The notes under the pieces are model-generated. The model saw nothing but the letters and a program-made list of their open reading frames with translations. It made no database searches and was not told the DNA's origin. This document shows positions 10,839-22,399 of a stretch of 64,000 nucleotides of DNA, piece after piece; position 1 is the stretch's first letter, and each line of letters begins with the position of its first letter. The stretch lies in contig CM044958.1 in NCBI GenBank assembly GCA_024516035.1, positions 23,458,108-23,522,107 of the forward strand, written 5' to 3'. Origin of the DNA: Bactericera cockerelli. Taxonomy: Eukaryota; Arthropoda; Insecta; Hemiptera; Triozidae. Made by a program: the position numbers and the translations under genes.

Positions 10839-11329
10839 GTTCTACCAAAAAACGCTTTTTGTGAAACCTTTTATGTTTGTAAAACTTGGATTCACTCATG
10901 GTCGGTTCTACAAATCTGGAAAAACACAAAACTGGGGATTGGGAACGTTAGTTCCAAGAGGATTTGTCAAATTAGAACTAGTGCAGTACATCATGGGTTT
11001 TACTCACCAAACCAAGGTAGCATAGTTTTAGTATTATACGTCTAAGGTAGCACGCTGTCATATCCAACATTTAAGGAACCAAGGTCTGTCATAATCTAAC
11101 AACAGACAGAAATTTTGGTGCTTTTCTTTTATGCTACCAGAGGTGTATATTACAAAAAATACACTACCTTGGCTTGGCAACCGAAACCCTTGATTTACTG
11201 CACACATCCTTTCTGAACTATCGATTCCAATCTCCGGTTTCGTGTTTTTCAAGATTTGTAGAACTAACCATGAGTGAATCTGAGTTTTGAAAACAAAGAA
11301 GGTTTTACAAAGTGTTTTTTTGGTAGAAC
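10839..11329. mobile_element. Fold-back repeat with ~200-bp arms
   Basis: GTTCTACCAAAAAACGCTTT at 10839 is mirrored by AAGTGTTTTTTTGGTAGAAC ending 11329. The arms pair over about 200 bp (for example CACTCATGGTCGGTTCTACA against TGTAGAACTAACCATGAGTG). The arms differ by many substitutions, so it is old. A 122-codon minus frame across it (11058-11426) is not protein-like. Confidence 0.7.
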
Positions 11330-12002
11330 TCATCATTAGAATTTGATTCACTTCCAATGTAACACAAAATAAGTGGGTGATTCTCCAAAAAACGTACCTT
11401 TTCGATATGAAAATTGAAAATGACATAAATTACTAGAAATAAAAAAATAAAAATACTGGGTCATTCTAATTTCACTATGGAACCTAACGGTACCAACGGT
11501 GTTTTCATATTTTCCTTTTTAACTGTGAATTTGGGGATTTTTTTAAAACGGCTGCCTACGGGAATTACTTGGTTGTCTACGGAAATGACGTTTTTTACGG
11601 AATACCAGTAAATATTCTTCTGAATAACTTTTTAAACAATCTAATAGTTTTTCAGATTACTATATTTTAGATTAGTCTTCTATCAATGATACCTAGAATT
11701 ATTATACTTGTAGCTATCCATAAAAAATGTCAATTTTTTTCCATTGATTTTTTTCCACCTACCAACTGCAAAAAATAACAGAACCAAATGAAACTAACTA
11801 ACAATTTTTTCAATGGGCAATGGGCCAAAAAACATTAGGTTCATTTTGTAAAAATAAATGTTCAAACATAAAATAAAAATGAAACACTTCAAAATTCAAG
11901 GTCAATTATAGGTAATTGAATTGAAACGGATAATTTCTAAATTTAAAGTTTACGGTTTTTTTAACCATTAAAAACAGCTTATTTGACTCCTCTGGGTCAG
12001 AA

Positions 12003-12292
12003 TCTTCATCATAATTCGACCATCATCACTTGATTCTTCATCTTTTCTATCATCACTTGATTCTTCATATTTCTATCATCACTTGACTCTTCATCTTTTC
12101 TATCATCACTTGACTCTTCATCTTTTCTATCATTAGGTGACTCTTCATCTTTTCTATCATCACTTCATTCTTGATCTTTTCTATCATCACTTGACTCTTC
12201 ATCTTTTCTATTATCACTTGATTCTTCATCTTTTCTATCATCACTGGACTCATTCTTTCTATCATCACTTGACTCTTCATCTTTTCAATCAA
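12003..12292. repeat. Minisatellite, ~24-25 bp units
   Basis: About eleven imperfect copies of TTTCTATCATCACTTGAYTC-TTCATC. Both strands are open, giving repetitive frames such as MIEKMKSQV on the minus strand. These are artefacts of the repeat, not genes. Confidence 0.88.
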
Positions 12293-12386
12293 AAATGGAT
12301 TTCAATTAAGGGGATGGGTTGATGACTGTGGTTTTCTCTTCCACCCAACCCAATGTAGTGTATCAGTTTATCATTACTGGATCAGT

Positions 12387-12556
12387 TTTTTTTTTTTTTT
12401 TTTTTTTTTTACACTTTATTAATAGGACACATTATACACAATACAAATAATTACAAATTAAAATACACATTACAAAAGAAAAAGAAAAAAAATATATACA
12501 TAATATATGTCCTAACTAGAGGGCGGGGTTATTGCCTTAGGCAATCTCTTCCACAC
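12387..12556 (-). mobile_element. LINE 3' tail repeat (copy 1 of 3)
   Basis: A poly-T run (poly-A on the minus strand), CTTTATTAATAGGACACATT, an A-rich stretch and GGGCGGGGTTATTGCCTTAG-GCAATCTCTTCCAC with a small GCC/GGC stem. The same order is at 33165-33345 and 43405-43566. It looks like a minus-oriented 3' UTR plus poly-A of a LINE or a SINE using that tail; the family is unknown. Confidence 0.55.
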
Positions 12557-13359
12557 AAAGTTCTGTGGGCAACCCATTATTCCCGTAGGCAACACATGTC
12601 TACGGAAATGATGCCTACGGGAATGATGAATTTATAGTTTTGGATTAAAAAGCACTCATATTCACACATATAAAATTTCAAAAACAACATTTCTATTAAT
12701 TGTACACAAAAAGGAATTAAAAAAGATATATATATTTTTTTAATGCATATAATTATTATTTAAAAAAAACTGTCTACTGAAATGATTTTGAATCTTACGT
12801 CAGCATAGATCTTACCCTATACGATTCTATATCTCAACTAATTTTGAAGAACCCCAAATTATCAAATTTAAAACAAGTAAATTAGATGTCCGCACAATGT
12901 TTTGATATGACAAAGAGGAGAAAGATGCACTCTAGTGCATTTTTTTAAAACTGTTTTCGTTTGCCTACGGATATGACGAAAAAACCAGACTCATTTATTT
13001 AGATGTAATAAAGTATTGAAAATAAAATTACAAAAATAAAAGGAGGATAAAAGAGTTGTCGTCATATCTTTGTCAAAGTATTAACGATAAGTATTTTGTG
13101 AAATTGTTGCAAATAACTGAATAATTCAAGGCTTAATAATGAATTTTGAACGAGTTACAGTCTACGGAAATGATTTTAATGGTATAATGTATTTCTTTTT
13201 TAATAATCTGCGATTTTATTAAAAAATGTGTTTTATCAGAAATAGTTTAGACTATTACTATCTTCATTATTGCGAATAATTGAACTTTTTTAAGTTCAGC
13301 GTTGACGGGATAGTTGCGAGTTACATGAAAAGGTACGTTTTTTGGAGAATCACCCAAGT

Positions 13360-14560
13360 ACCTATTTAACTATTGAGAGACTTCTTTTAAGAGTAAAATT
13401 TAAATGGAGGACGTTTGTTTAAGCAATTTTATTAATGAAGATGAATAATTATTTATTAAGAACAGAGGGAAAATATTTATGCCAAATACCTATTATATGT
13501 ACATACCTAGGTAGGTATTACTATTTTAAATTTCCTGAATCTGTAAATTTAAGATGCAATTGGCATTGTGGTTAAAAATTTAAAAAAAAAATGTTAAAAG
13601 AGAGCATTATTTAATTGGTAACTGTACCACAGTGACAGACTATTGTTCTTGGGCTGATTATTTTTTGAAGAATTGAAGTTCAAAGTTTGACTTTTGTCTG
13701 TCAGTTCTATCATCTGTGCACCAAAAACATAGAAAATGATTTTATAACTGATGAGGATACCACGAAAAAATACAGCAAAAGCCTGCTACTGAACAATACC
13801 TGTGATGTGAGATAAATACTTACAGGAGAAGGAAATTGGAAACTTTTAGGACTACACTCATACACTGATGATGATAACTTACATTGCCAAATTGAAATTT
13901 TCACTTTCTATCTGTTTCTGGTAATTTTTGTTTAAACTTTACATTCTGTCTGGGCCATACATATTGGCCTGGACTAGTGGGCTCGGAATTCACTGGGTTA
14001 TCTATGTTTAATGATTTAATGTCTAATCAGTTAAGAACACTGCTGTTGGACTCAGCATCTCATTCTCAGCAAAAAAATCCAAATTATTGGTCTATTACAT
14101 TATTTTGTACTTTACCTTAATACCTTTACTGTTGCCAGATTTTCATTTACCATCTGTTCACTGTTGATCAAGATCAACAATGAACGTGTATTTGCCAACG
14201 TTGCCACCACCCCGCCGGCCTACATTATATTTTAAATCAAAGCGCGTTTTTCTGTTGTGTCAACAACATTTCACGGACGACAGTCCGTAAAGTAAAAGTT
14301 GAGACATAGCTGTTGTCATTTTGCTTTTTTCCCCCTGTGTTGAGCAAAAGATCAATTAGCGTAATTAGCCAGAATTTTTACTGTTAGTGAATCTGTTAGT
14401 TGAATAAGTGAATGACTTGGAAGAGGGTGTAGGCTCTAGACTCTAGAGTGCGGAAGGGTTAAAGAAGGTAAAATAATGTATTTCTCATTTTAAGGTTTTC
14501 GCCAATATCTCAAGAACGGTAGGTGTGTGTGTATGTTATTCCTTTCTTTAACTCGAGAAC
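13360..14560. other. Intergenic; possible PKD 5' region, weak
   Basis: Mostly AT-rich. A locally GC-richer patch at 14190-14300 (CCACCACCCCGCCGGCC and the hairpin CGGACGACAGTCCG) is the only part that looks like a promoter or 5' UTR. No splice donor or initiator could be assigned, so this is a suggestion only. Confidence 0.25.
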
Positions 14561-14561
14561 C

Positions 14562-14700
14562 ATAAGTCGGATTGAGCTGAAATTTTCCATGATTCCCAAT
14601 GACTGGCTCAGTGCGGTCATGCTCTACCCAAAAAGTCCATTTTTTAAAAGTAGAGCTTTTAATTGAGCTTAATCATTCAAATATTGCCATATCTCGGGAA
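14562..14700 (-). repeat. Dispersed repeat family I
   Basis: AAGTCGGATTGAGCTGAAAT, CCAATGACTGGCTCAGTGCG and GTCATGC...CCAAAAAGT are the complement of 30760-30905. A related but different element is at 54165-54420 (GAGGCATGGCCGTG). Non-coding. Confidence 0.6.
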
Positions 14701-14889
14701 GTACAATGACGATTCTCATTTTTGAAACTAGGTATACACTTGTTTATTTTTCTTCTGGTCTAGGCAGGCTACTTACCAACGCAATAAATTATTGTACTTA
14801 ATAGGTAAAGAAAGATAGGTATAATGGGACATGTGACGACGTTCGCGGGACAAATAAATATGAAATGTGTTGTACATAATAATGTGATT

Positions 14890-15362
14890 TCGTCATGTTG
14901 ACTTTTCTACAATGGCATATGAGGTTTTTCGAGTGAACTATAGTGGACAGTTAAAAATAAACTGCCAATTGTGGACAGAATACCTCCTCGTGAATGGTAA
15001 TCTAAATTTTCAACTTTTATTATCGCTACAATCAGAGTTTTTTTTTTACTGAATCACTTGTATTTACAAAAGTTCTCAACCGATTCTTTTCAAGTTTGGT
15101 AGAATACCGTAGAGGCAAATATGATGAATTTAAAATGAGAACATCTACAATACATCTCATATAATTATGTGTACAAAATTTCGGTGAAATACGTTCGGTA
15201 GTTTTTGAGATTTACCCGTTACAAGGAGTGTTTTTAACAGATCGACACAAAACCAAAGTTGCTCAGGAGGTTATGAAACGTGCAGAATTATGAAGAATTT
15301 TTTTTTACAAAAACGAACACAACACTTCCGATTTTTAATATTAGAAACTTATCGGAAGTAAT
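14890..15362 (-). mobile_element. Repeat family H (copy 3, reversed)
   Basis: Ends with AGGAGGTTATGAAACGTGCA and the hairpin CTTCCGATTTTTAATATTAG-AAACTTATCGGAAGT, the complement of the family H start at 4688 and 6488. Confidence 0.6.
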
Positions 15363-15707
15363 ACATACATTATGTATTCTTTACAATTAGACAATGCCTA
15401 GATAAACTCACACACGCCGCAGGCCTAGGCGCAACGTGGCTAGTTTACTGAATAAAATAAAAGCTTATTATACCTATTTATTGACTCGAGATTTCCCTAG
15501 CCTTTATTGAAATAGATACTTGTAGCTAATATACATGTATGGTCTCAACCAAAGTCTCTGAATCTTTTGATTTATGGGATCCTATAAAAGTTCTTGTTTC
15601 GGCAGTAACTAAATATAAAATTTCGGGCGATAACATTACCTCTACCACTTTCCTTTCTAATGGATAAGCAAAGTAAAATATAAAAGTACATAATCAAAGC
15701 AGATACG

Positions 15708-15847
15708 CATTTTTCCTCAACATTTAATAGTCGACCTCTAACATCTTAAGTACAGAGCCAAAAAATTGCGACTCCGCTGGGATTCGAACCCAGGTCACCG
15801 TGTGAGCAACAAGCCTTGTGCACTACTCACTCGGCTACTGTGACTAC
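15708..15847 (-). mobile_element. tRNA-derived SINE, family A (copy 3)
   Basis: Minus-strand B box GGTTCGAATCCC (about 15780) and a head ending GTAGTCACAGTAGCCGAGTG; the body is diverged (CTTAAGATGTTAGAGGTCGA in place of CTTGGATGTTCGGGGTCCAC). Confidence 0.65.
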
Positions 15848-15849
15848 CT

Positions 15850-16811
15850 ACTAATAGATAAATAATAATAGAAGTAGGTACCTATTCATAACTTGCGCAA
15901 AAGCTCTGTGCTTACGAAGAGAAAAGTAGAAAGTTGAGTTGTAGAAAGCAGGAAGGCACTCAAGCCTCAGTTGAGTGTTGCTATCGACATGACGTCTTTG
16001 TGTCAATCTACTGAGTGACGACCATCTTTAGCCGAGTGCCTTTGTTATCTCTCTTGAATGGAGAAATGGTTTAACGAGAGGAAGTTATGGCTCTTTGGCA
16101 ATAATCTTCCGCTTCTACCTCGGAAGTAAGTATTTATTAGTTACTTCCTACACATCTTAACTTTTCTGTAGTACCTACAGGTAAGTGTTCATAAAAATAA
16201 ATAAAATTGCTCCTATTAAAAAATCAAAGTATTCTCACAAGTAAAGTTGATCAGAAGGATCAACTTTACTTGCTTATTTTTTCTTAAAACAATTAAAATA
16301 TTTTTTTATAAAAACTGAAATTTTTACAATAAAATATAATGATAAAAAAAATATTCCTCGAGATTTTGTTTACAATATTTTTCCAGGTGCTCTAAGAAAA
16401 AATATTCAAGTAGTTGATCATAAGATAAGGTACGAGTTAATAAAAAATGTGAAAGTATTTAATTTTTTGAAATGATTTTTTTTTCGTAAAAAAAAAACTC
16501 TTTCCTTACTTAATTAAATCATCACATGATTAAAATTATAGGTTCATCCATGACTTTCTGATTGGTGGAAAAGAGGTACTAAGTACCTACTTAAATTCGT
16601 ACGAGTAGATAACATTAGATTTTTTTTTTAATATACCAACCTAAGGAAGTAATTTAAAATTGCTGATTTTCGGTACTGAAATCTCGAGATTAATTATTTT
16701 CTTGACATTATAATATGTCCAATACTTTTAGGTCTTTCCGATTTGCGTGATGAGCTTTTAATTTGATGAGTCATCACGTCGAGGCCGGCTGCATATCTGA
16801 TTGGTTAACAA
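15850..16811. other. Intergenic; one perfect hairpin
   Basis: AT-rich. AAGTAAAGTTGATC-AGAAG-GATCAACTTTACTT (about 16240-16271) is a perfect inverted repeat with a 14-bp stem and five-base loop. Nothing else is recognisable. Confidence 0.5.
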
Positions 16812-16813
16812 TA

Positions 16814-19749
16814 CCCAGACAGCACGGCAGTTGACTTCCAGTCTGGATTTAAGGTGGAAATATCCAGGTGTATAAAGTCAACTGGACCTCCAACTGTCCC
16901 GACAGCTGGATTTTTCCATCATGGATTAAATCAGTTGACCAGCCACCTGGATATTTCCAACAAAAATCCATCTAGACTCAGTCACCTGGGCAGTCAGCTG
17001 GAAATATAACGACTCTCTCCAGCTAGGACATGAGTAGAATTTAGTCAGTTGACCAGTCAGCTGGAAATGTTCCATATTTTTCCAGTTTACATAAAACGCG
17101 TCCTTTGTTGAAGACGCCATCTTTGATCTGTCGTAATTTCAGAAATTGTGATATTGGTGATTGTAAATTGTTTTAAATAATTAATAATTCTTTTAAATAT
17201 TAGGTATTTTATTTAGTTTTGAACATTTTTAAATACAAATATCATTTTATTTAGTTTTGATCTTTTTTATAACTACTAGAAGTGTTTAGATAAAACTCGT
17301 AGATAAAACTCGTCCTTTGTTGAAGGAAATTCAGAAATTGTGATATTTTTGTGACAAATTGTGAATTGTTTTAAATAATTAATAATTCTCTTAAATATTA
17401 GGTATTTTATTTAGTTTTGAACATTTTTAAATACAAATATCATTTTTTACTTTGTCTTTGTGAAGAAAGAGGACAATCATAGTGTTTACTTTGTCATTTC
17501 TGAACTCCAAATTTGCTTTCGAGATGTTTCAAAAAATAGTTCTTTAGTTTATCTAAATCGTGACAGAAGAAAGAGGACAAGAAGCAGTTAATACTGGATC
17601 ACCTTTTTCATCTGACAATAACCATCCATTTCTAGAGACATTCACTTGGACCCTAACAAACTTTCTGCACTCTCCTGTTCCTGGACCTTCAGTGGGATTA
17701 ACACCTTCAGTTCACTTGGAATCATACCAGCTACCCATATTAATCTCACCTAGCCTAGCCAAGCCAAAGTAGGACCATGAATGCTAGTCTCATGTGTTAA
17801 GGGAAACAGAATTTTTTATGCTCAAGATCTCTTGACCATAGGTTGGCTAAAAAAAGGTTCTGGTTCAAGCAAAGAAACAGCTGAATGCATAGTGCTAGAT
17901 AGTGAAATTTTTCACTCTGTGGATTTTATTTAGATGTACAATACATATTATTATAAAATGAATATTTCACTGATAGGTGGTTCTGCCACACTAAAAAATG
18001 ATGTTTAGGTACTTTGTGACATGCTTCCTGATTACTTGATTTAAAATTAATTGGCCAATTTACTGTGCACTGTTCATAATAACAATAATAACTATTGTGC
18101 TCTCTCTACCACCTTATTACTATGAAGGCCCTTAAATTTTGAGTTAATTTTATATCTATTTAAAAAAAGTGTTCCACACTATTGTGTTTTATAATTTCAC
18201 TAGTCTTAACTAGTCAATTTTGTTTTAATTTAAGTATAACAATGTTTTTTGGTAATAATTCTCAAAGCAAACAACCCAGCAATTCTAATTAGCCACAGCA
18301 GTACATAAATTGTCATGAAGGATTACAAATACATAATAACATTCACTAATCCATGTTCAACCCCGTTAGACATTGCTTAACTTTTGCAATTTCATGAAAA
18401 CTGGTGTATTCCATGCCCCATCTTCATTTTCTGCTGGCTATTAGTTTATTTCTTTGTTATTTTTGGTTTCTCAAAAGAAATATATTTTAATTTACATAGT
18501 ATTATTATTTTATTGTGATTATGTACATGTTATGAGCATATTTTATAATTGGATATCATTATTTTATTTCTATACTAGCTAAAACCTGGCATTTTGTCAC
18601 CATTAAGGTTTTTTCTCATGGCCGGTGTCCCAATAAAAATAATAATAACACTTTTAACTGGAAGGTAACCACCAGGTAAGGTTAAAGGTTATGCTCAAAG
18701 CATTTTCTACCACCTAACCCTCAGAGTCTTATTATTATGTGGTCACAACCATAATGAGGAAAAAATTGAAACAACGGAACCCTACGCTAGGTTGATTATC
18801 TGACTAGCGCATTAACCACTTGATTACCAGTGCACTTGAAAATTGTATTAGATATTTTAATTTTGATAATTTTCTAGTATGTTGAAGGTGGCTTAGGGGG
18901 GGTGAACTCTCAGTGAGAGTACCGTTTGGTATTGTAACCCCAAGAGGACATAGTCAGCCAGACATGCAAAACTTTGAGTTTTATATATAGAGATTATACC
19001 TACTTAGGAAATACTTTACATTGGTACAAGGTCTTGTGACATGATGGAAATTTGATAGTGCATTTTACACTTTTGGGACAATTTTTTTAATAATAAACAC
19101 TCTTATTGTAAAAATATAATAATGTTAAAGAGTCTTATTTGAATTGTGTTGTTTAAAACAGATTAGTTATTTTCTTTTTCTTTCCAAATTTCTATATAAA
19201 AAAAATTATACTCAAAATTGTGTGTGTGTACGTGTTAAAAAAACCTATTTAAAATTTATTACTTTATTTTTATACAAAAAAAAATATTCTTCATGAGATT
19301 TGAATGCATGGCCACTAAATTAAATAACTGAAATTGAATTTATGCCTAATATACATTTGTTTCTAGTATTTTTATTACTATTATTATTTGAAAAAAAAAG
19401 GCATATAATGGGATTCGAACCCACAACCTCAAAACCAAGAGCGTAGCATTTGATTATTATGTAGTATAATGTACAGTATAGGTAAATAGGTATGTCAACA
19501 TTGTGGTAGTGAGTTACTACCCATCCACTAGAGAGCGCTACAAGTAGCTGGAAATAAGTGGAACAAATCCAGTTGACTTTGGGCAACTGACTTCCAGTTA
19601 AAAGTTGGGTTACTTTCCAGTTCATTTCCAGTTAATTTCCAGGTGGAGGTCAGGTGGAAGGTGGAAATCTCCAGCTGATTTCCAGGTGGGCAAGTAGACT
19701 TTTTCCACCTAACAGTATGGTATACATCCAGTTGACTGTGCTGTCTGGG
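16814..19749. mobile_element. 2.9-kb TIR element with subterminal CCAGNTG repeats
   Basis: Terminal inverted repeats CCCAGACAGCAC at 16814 and GTGCTGTCTGGG at 19749, flanked by TA (16812-16813; 19750-19751). Both ~250-bp ends are dense with short repeats such as CAGTTGACC, CAGCTGGAAAT and CCAGGTGG in both directions, a layout typical of transposase-binding subterminal arrays. The interior has a ~110-bp direct duplication (17136-17243 against 17336-17445), a SINE-like insertion (18655-18835) and no transposase. A 70-codon frame at 17560-17772 is not recognised. Probably a non-autonomous element of an unassigned superfamily. Confidence 0.65.
18655..18835 (-). mobile_element. tRNA-related SINE, family F (copy 1, degraded)
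   Basis: GGAAGGTAACCACCAGG, ATGCTCAAAGCATTTTCTA and TTATTATTATGTGGTCA, then a tRNA-like stretch (CCCTACGCTAGGTTGATTAT, CATTAACCACTTGATTACC). The same order is at 33415-33870. Confidence 0.5.
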
Positions 19750-19904
19750 TAATAGATCATTAGACCCAAAACCTCGGAAAAATCATAACTTTGGGCGAAT
19801 GAAAGAATCCTCACTTTAGCGAACAATGGAAAAAGGTCTGCTTTGTTTTCAGATGAAAATACTGGGTGAACTATTCGCACTATGTTTTCCTAAAAGTATG
19901 AAGT

Positions 19905-20130
19905 AAGTAATGAGTAAATTTAGATCTTGGATGAGGCAATTGAGGCATGGGAATGATGGCCTTCTATGTATTTTTCCTAACCGTATGATAAACCCGAGCC
20001 ATGGCCTTCTATGTATTTGGCATAAACCTACTAACAACCCAAAGCATAACCTTCCATGTATTACCCCTAACCCTTCTATAAACCTGAGTTATTGACCTTC
20101 TATGTATTTTACCTAACCCTACTACCTATA
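19905..20130 (+). repeat. Degenerate tandem repeat, ~47-50 bp period
   Basis: About four imperfect units with the core CCTTCTATGTATTTTNCCTA-ACC, spaced roughly 50 bp (about 19961, 20008, 20051, 20096). Both strands contain short open frames that are by-products of the repeat. Confidence 0.6.
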
Positions 20131-20281
20131 CACTCAAGTCATTCCCTTCATTAGTTAGAGTTAGAGATTAAATATTTACCTTGTAAAAAGCTGATTCTTG
20201 TATTTTATTTATCTTTTAACCCGAATTTGATGGGAGTACCCAGAACTGAAAACCATAGTACATATATAATATTTCTAAATA

Positions 20282-21876
20282 CACTAGCCAAAACAAAATA
20301 GGGCCCACCTGAAAATTTTCACGACATCGTGTATAGGACACCTTAAAGTTAAACTTTAGGGTATTAACATATCCTAATCTTGTTTATTGATACTCTGAGA
20401 CAATTGGTATGGTTTTATTTACTGATATCACTGGGTAATTAGTCTTTATTTACCTTTTCTAGAGATAGTGCTCTTTTGTGACATAAAGTTAATTTTTAAT
20501 GGTTGTTTTTAATTTATTCTTAGACCAATAATTTTCAATAAAAAAGTCTTTTCGGGTGTTTTGTATCTTTTTTGTGACCCTATGCCGGATATTCGTCGAC
20601 ATTTAAATGCAGAATCTCGTTCTCGTGCCATAACCTTGCTGGAAAATGGAGCCTCCCAGAGATTGGTCGCGAATCGGCTTCGTGTGTCCCGAAGAGCCAT
20701 TAGAAACTTATGGAACCGTTTTCAAGAGACGGGTAGTGGTGACAGAAGACCTGGCTCTGGACGACATCGCATTAGTTCAGAGCGGGAGGACCGTTTTATT
20801 CGAAGAATTGCCGTACAACAGAGCTTTGTCTCAGCTCCTGCGATACAAAATCAACCGGAAGCATAATCAAACGTTCAAGTAAGCGACCAAATCATTAGGA
20901 ATAGGCTCAGAGAATCTCAGATGATGTCAAGAAGACGTTTGGTGTAGCCAAAAATGACAGCAGCTCACCGCGCGGCAAGATTAAAATTCGCGCGAGAGCA
21001 CATCCAATGGGGTATGGACAACTGGCAGTGGGTGCTCTTTTCGGATGAGTGCAAGATTAAGTTTCATAGTGATAATAGACTGATTAGAGTATGGAGACGT
21101 GAAGGAGAAAGATTTTCTGAGCCCTGCATTCACGAAACTGATCGGTATGGTGGCCCAAGTGTCATGGTATGGGGAGGGATAAATTTAACCGGTAGAACAG
21201 ATCTTGTAATTTTCCGTGACAGCAGAGTAACCTCGGAGAGTTACATTGAGCAAGTCATCGAACCTCAGGTGATACCATTTGCACATCGTTTGGGCCCGAA
21301 TTTTGTTCTAATGCATGACAATGCTCACCCTCATGTCGCGCGCGCTACCAGGCTAGCTCTTCAGGAGGCGAATATTGAAGTAATGAACTGGCCTGCAATA
21401 AGCCTCGACCTAAATCCGATCGGACACGTATCGGATCAACTCAAAAGGAGACTTAAACTACAGATTTTGGCCATAGGATCTCAAGAAGAACTCATACGGG
21501 CCTTGAAAGTGTGTTGGGACGAAATTCCTCAAGAAAACCTTGTCAATCTCATTCAAAGCATGCCAAACAGAATAGAAGAGTGTGCAAGGAAAAGAGGTAC
21601 ACACACTCATTACTGAGAATTGATCATCACCACTTTACAGCGACTCAGAAGACTTTAAACACAACCTGAATAACTAAGGTAAACATGACAGTTTTGTCAA
21701 AATTCTTTTAAGTGGTTGAAATAACCTTTTTTTCCCTTAAAATATTGTCACCTTTACTTAAATAAAATGAGTATGCCCTAAATAAATACATTCCTTAACT
21801 TTCTGTTTAAAAAAATAATACGTATGCTTTGTTATTTAGAAAAAGTTGGGTGGGCCCTATTTTGTTTTGGCTAGTG
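20282..21876 (+). mobile_element. Tc1-like transposon with broken transposase
   Basis: Terminal inverted repeats of about 28 bp (CACTAGCCAAAACAAAATAG at 20282; the complement ends GGCTAGTG at 21876) flanked by TA (20280-20281, 21877-21878). 1595 bp, normal size for Tc1 elements. The near-identical ends suggest a fairly recent insertion, yet the transposase is interrupted. Confidence 0.92.
20582..21616 (+). pseudogene. Tc1-type transposase pseudogene (two stops, third catalytic residue lost)
   Basis: A single plus-strand frame from the ATG at 20582 (MPDIRRHLNAESRSRA) to the stop at 21614-21616, interrupted by TAA at 20864-20866 and TAG at 20945-20947. N-terminal helix-turn-helix: LLENGASQRLVANRLRVSRR. 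Basic linker: GSGDRRPGSGRHR. Then MTAAHRAARLKFAREH, the first Asp in FSDECKIKF, and the second in MHDNAHPHVARAT. Exactly 34 residues later, where DD34E transposases have Glu in LNPIEH, this copy has Gly (LDLNPIGHVSDQL). With two stops and the lost acidic residue it cannot be active. Frame and spacing are read directly; the family call rests on the DD34E layout. Confidence 0.9.
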
Positions 21877-21959
21877 TAAATAAAAATCACATGCATAATA
21901 ATGAAGAACTAACTTGTGAGTCACACTGAATAAAAAGCCTGGCACTGATTTTTTTTCAA

Positions 21960-22151
21960 TTCGCCCAAGTGATGGATTGTTTTGAACCTTTATCAGGTAT
22001 AAAAAGATCCTTTTTTAATTGCATTTTCGCCCATCTGATGAACTCCGATCACGTCATCAAAGACTTAATACATTATCGATACTACGGTACATTATTTTAT
22101 TATAGTTGCTACTTAGTTGAGCGAATTAATGAAGACAAAACTAAAAACTAG
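21960..22151. other. Intergenic, short open frame not called
   Basis: A 60-codon frame at 21969-22151 without recognisable features; ordinary AT-rich flank between Tc1 and the 5S-derived SINE. Confidence 0.4.
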
Positions 22152-22154
22152 ACA

Positions 22155-22395
22155 GCGTCTGTCCATGGCACGCAGAATACACCCATTTCTTGTTGTGTCA
22201 CTGAAGTTAAGCAACGGCCAGCCAAGTTAGGCCCTGGATGCGTCACCATTCAAATTCGAAACCTCGTGATGCTGGCTGTTCCCGGTCCAAGTCAGGCTGG
22301 GTGAGGTTAATTTGACTAGATCATTTACGAGTTTCCAGCCAATAGAGGGTGAGACCTCCGTCGTGATATGAAGATGTAGCGACGTTAAACCAATA
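22155..22395 (+). mobile_element. 5S rRNA-derived SINE (copy 1)
   Basis: The head resembles 5S rRNA: GTCCATGGCACGCAGAATAC, then CACTGAAGTTAAGCAACGGC (5S A-box region) and CCCTGGATGCGTCACCATTC (C-box region), closing at CGTGATGCTGGC. The body has CAGGCTGGGTGAGGTTAAT, GAGTTTCCAGCC, GAGGGTGAGACC and CGTCGTGATATGA, ending GCGACGTTAAACC. Same layout as 34672-34925. Confidence 0.75.
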
Positions 22396-22399
22396 CTAA

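Larger units (their letters stand above)
11375..13355. mobile_element. 2-kb TIR element with iterated CTACGG motifs
   Basis: Terminal inverted repeats of about 28 bp (GGGTGATTCTCCAAAAAACG at 11375; the complement ends CACCC at 13355) flanked by AAGT on both sides (11371-11374, 13356-13359), a possible 4-bp target duplication. Inside, motifs of the form (G)CCTACGGRAATGA or GTCTACGGAAATGA recur at about 11552, 11575, 12599, 12611, 12962 and 13161, with one reverse copy (CCGTAGGC) at 12584. No transposase frame is seen. It carries a minisatellite (12003-12292) and a minus-strand LINE 3' tail (12387-12556). Superfamily not recognised. Confidence 0.65.

Noticed and set aside
12065..12322. Repetitive open frames on both strands (MIEKMKSQV on minus, LFYHHLTLH on plus)
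   Set aside because: Both arise from the 24-25-bp minisatellite inside a TIR element. No start, splice or domain logic.
17560..17772. 70-codon frame inside the 2.9-kb TIR element, possible transposase relic
   Set aside because: No DDE or other transposase motif; Ser/Pro-rich and probably chance.
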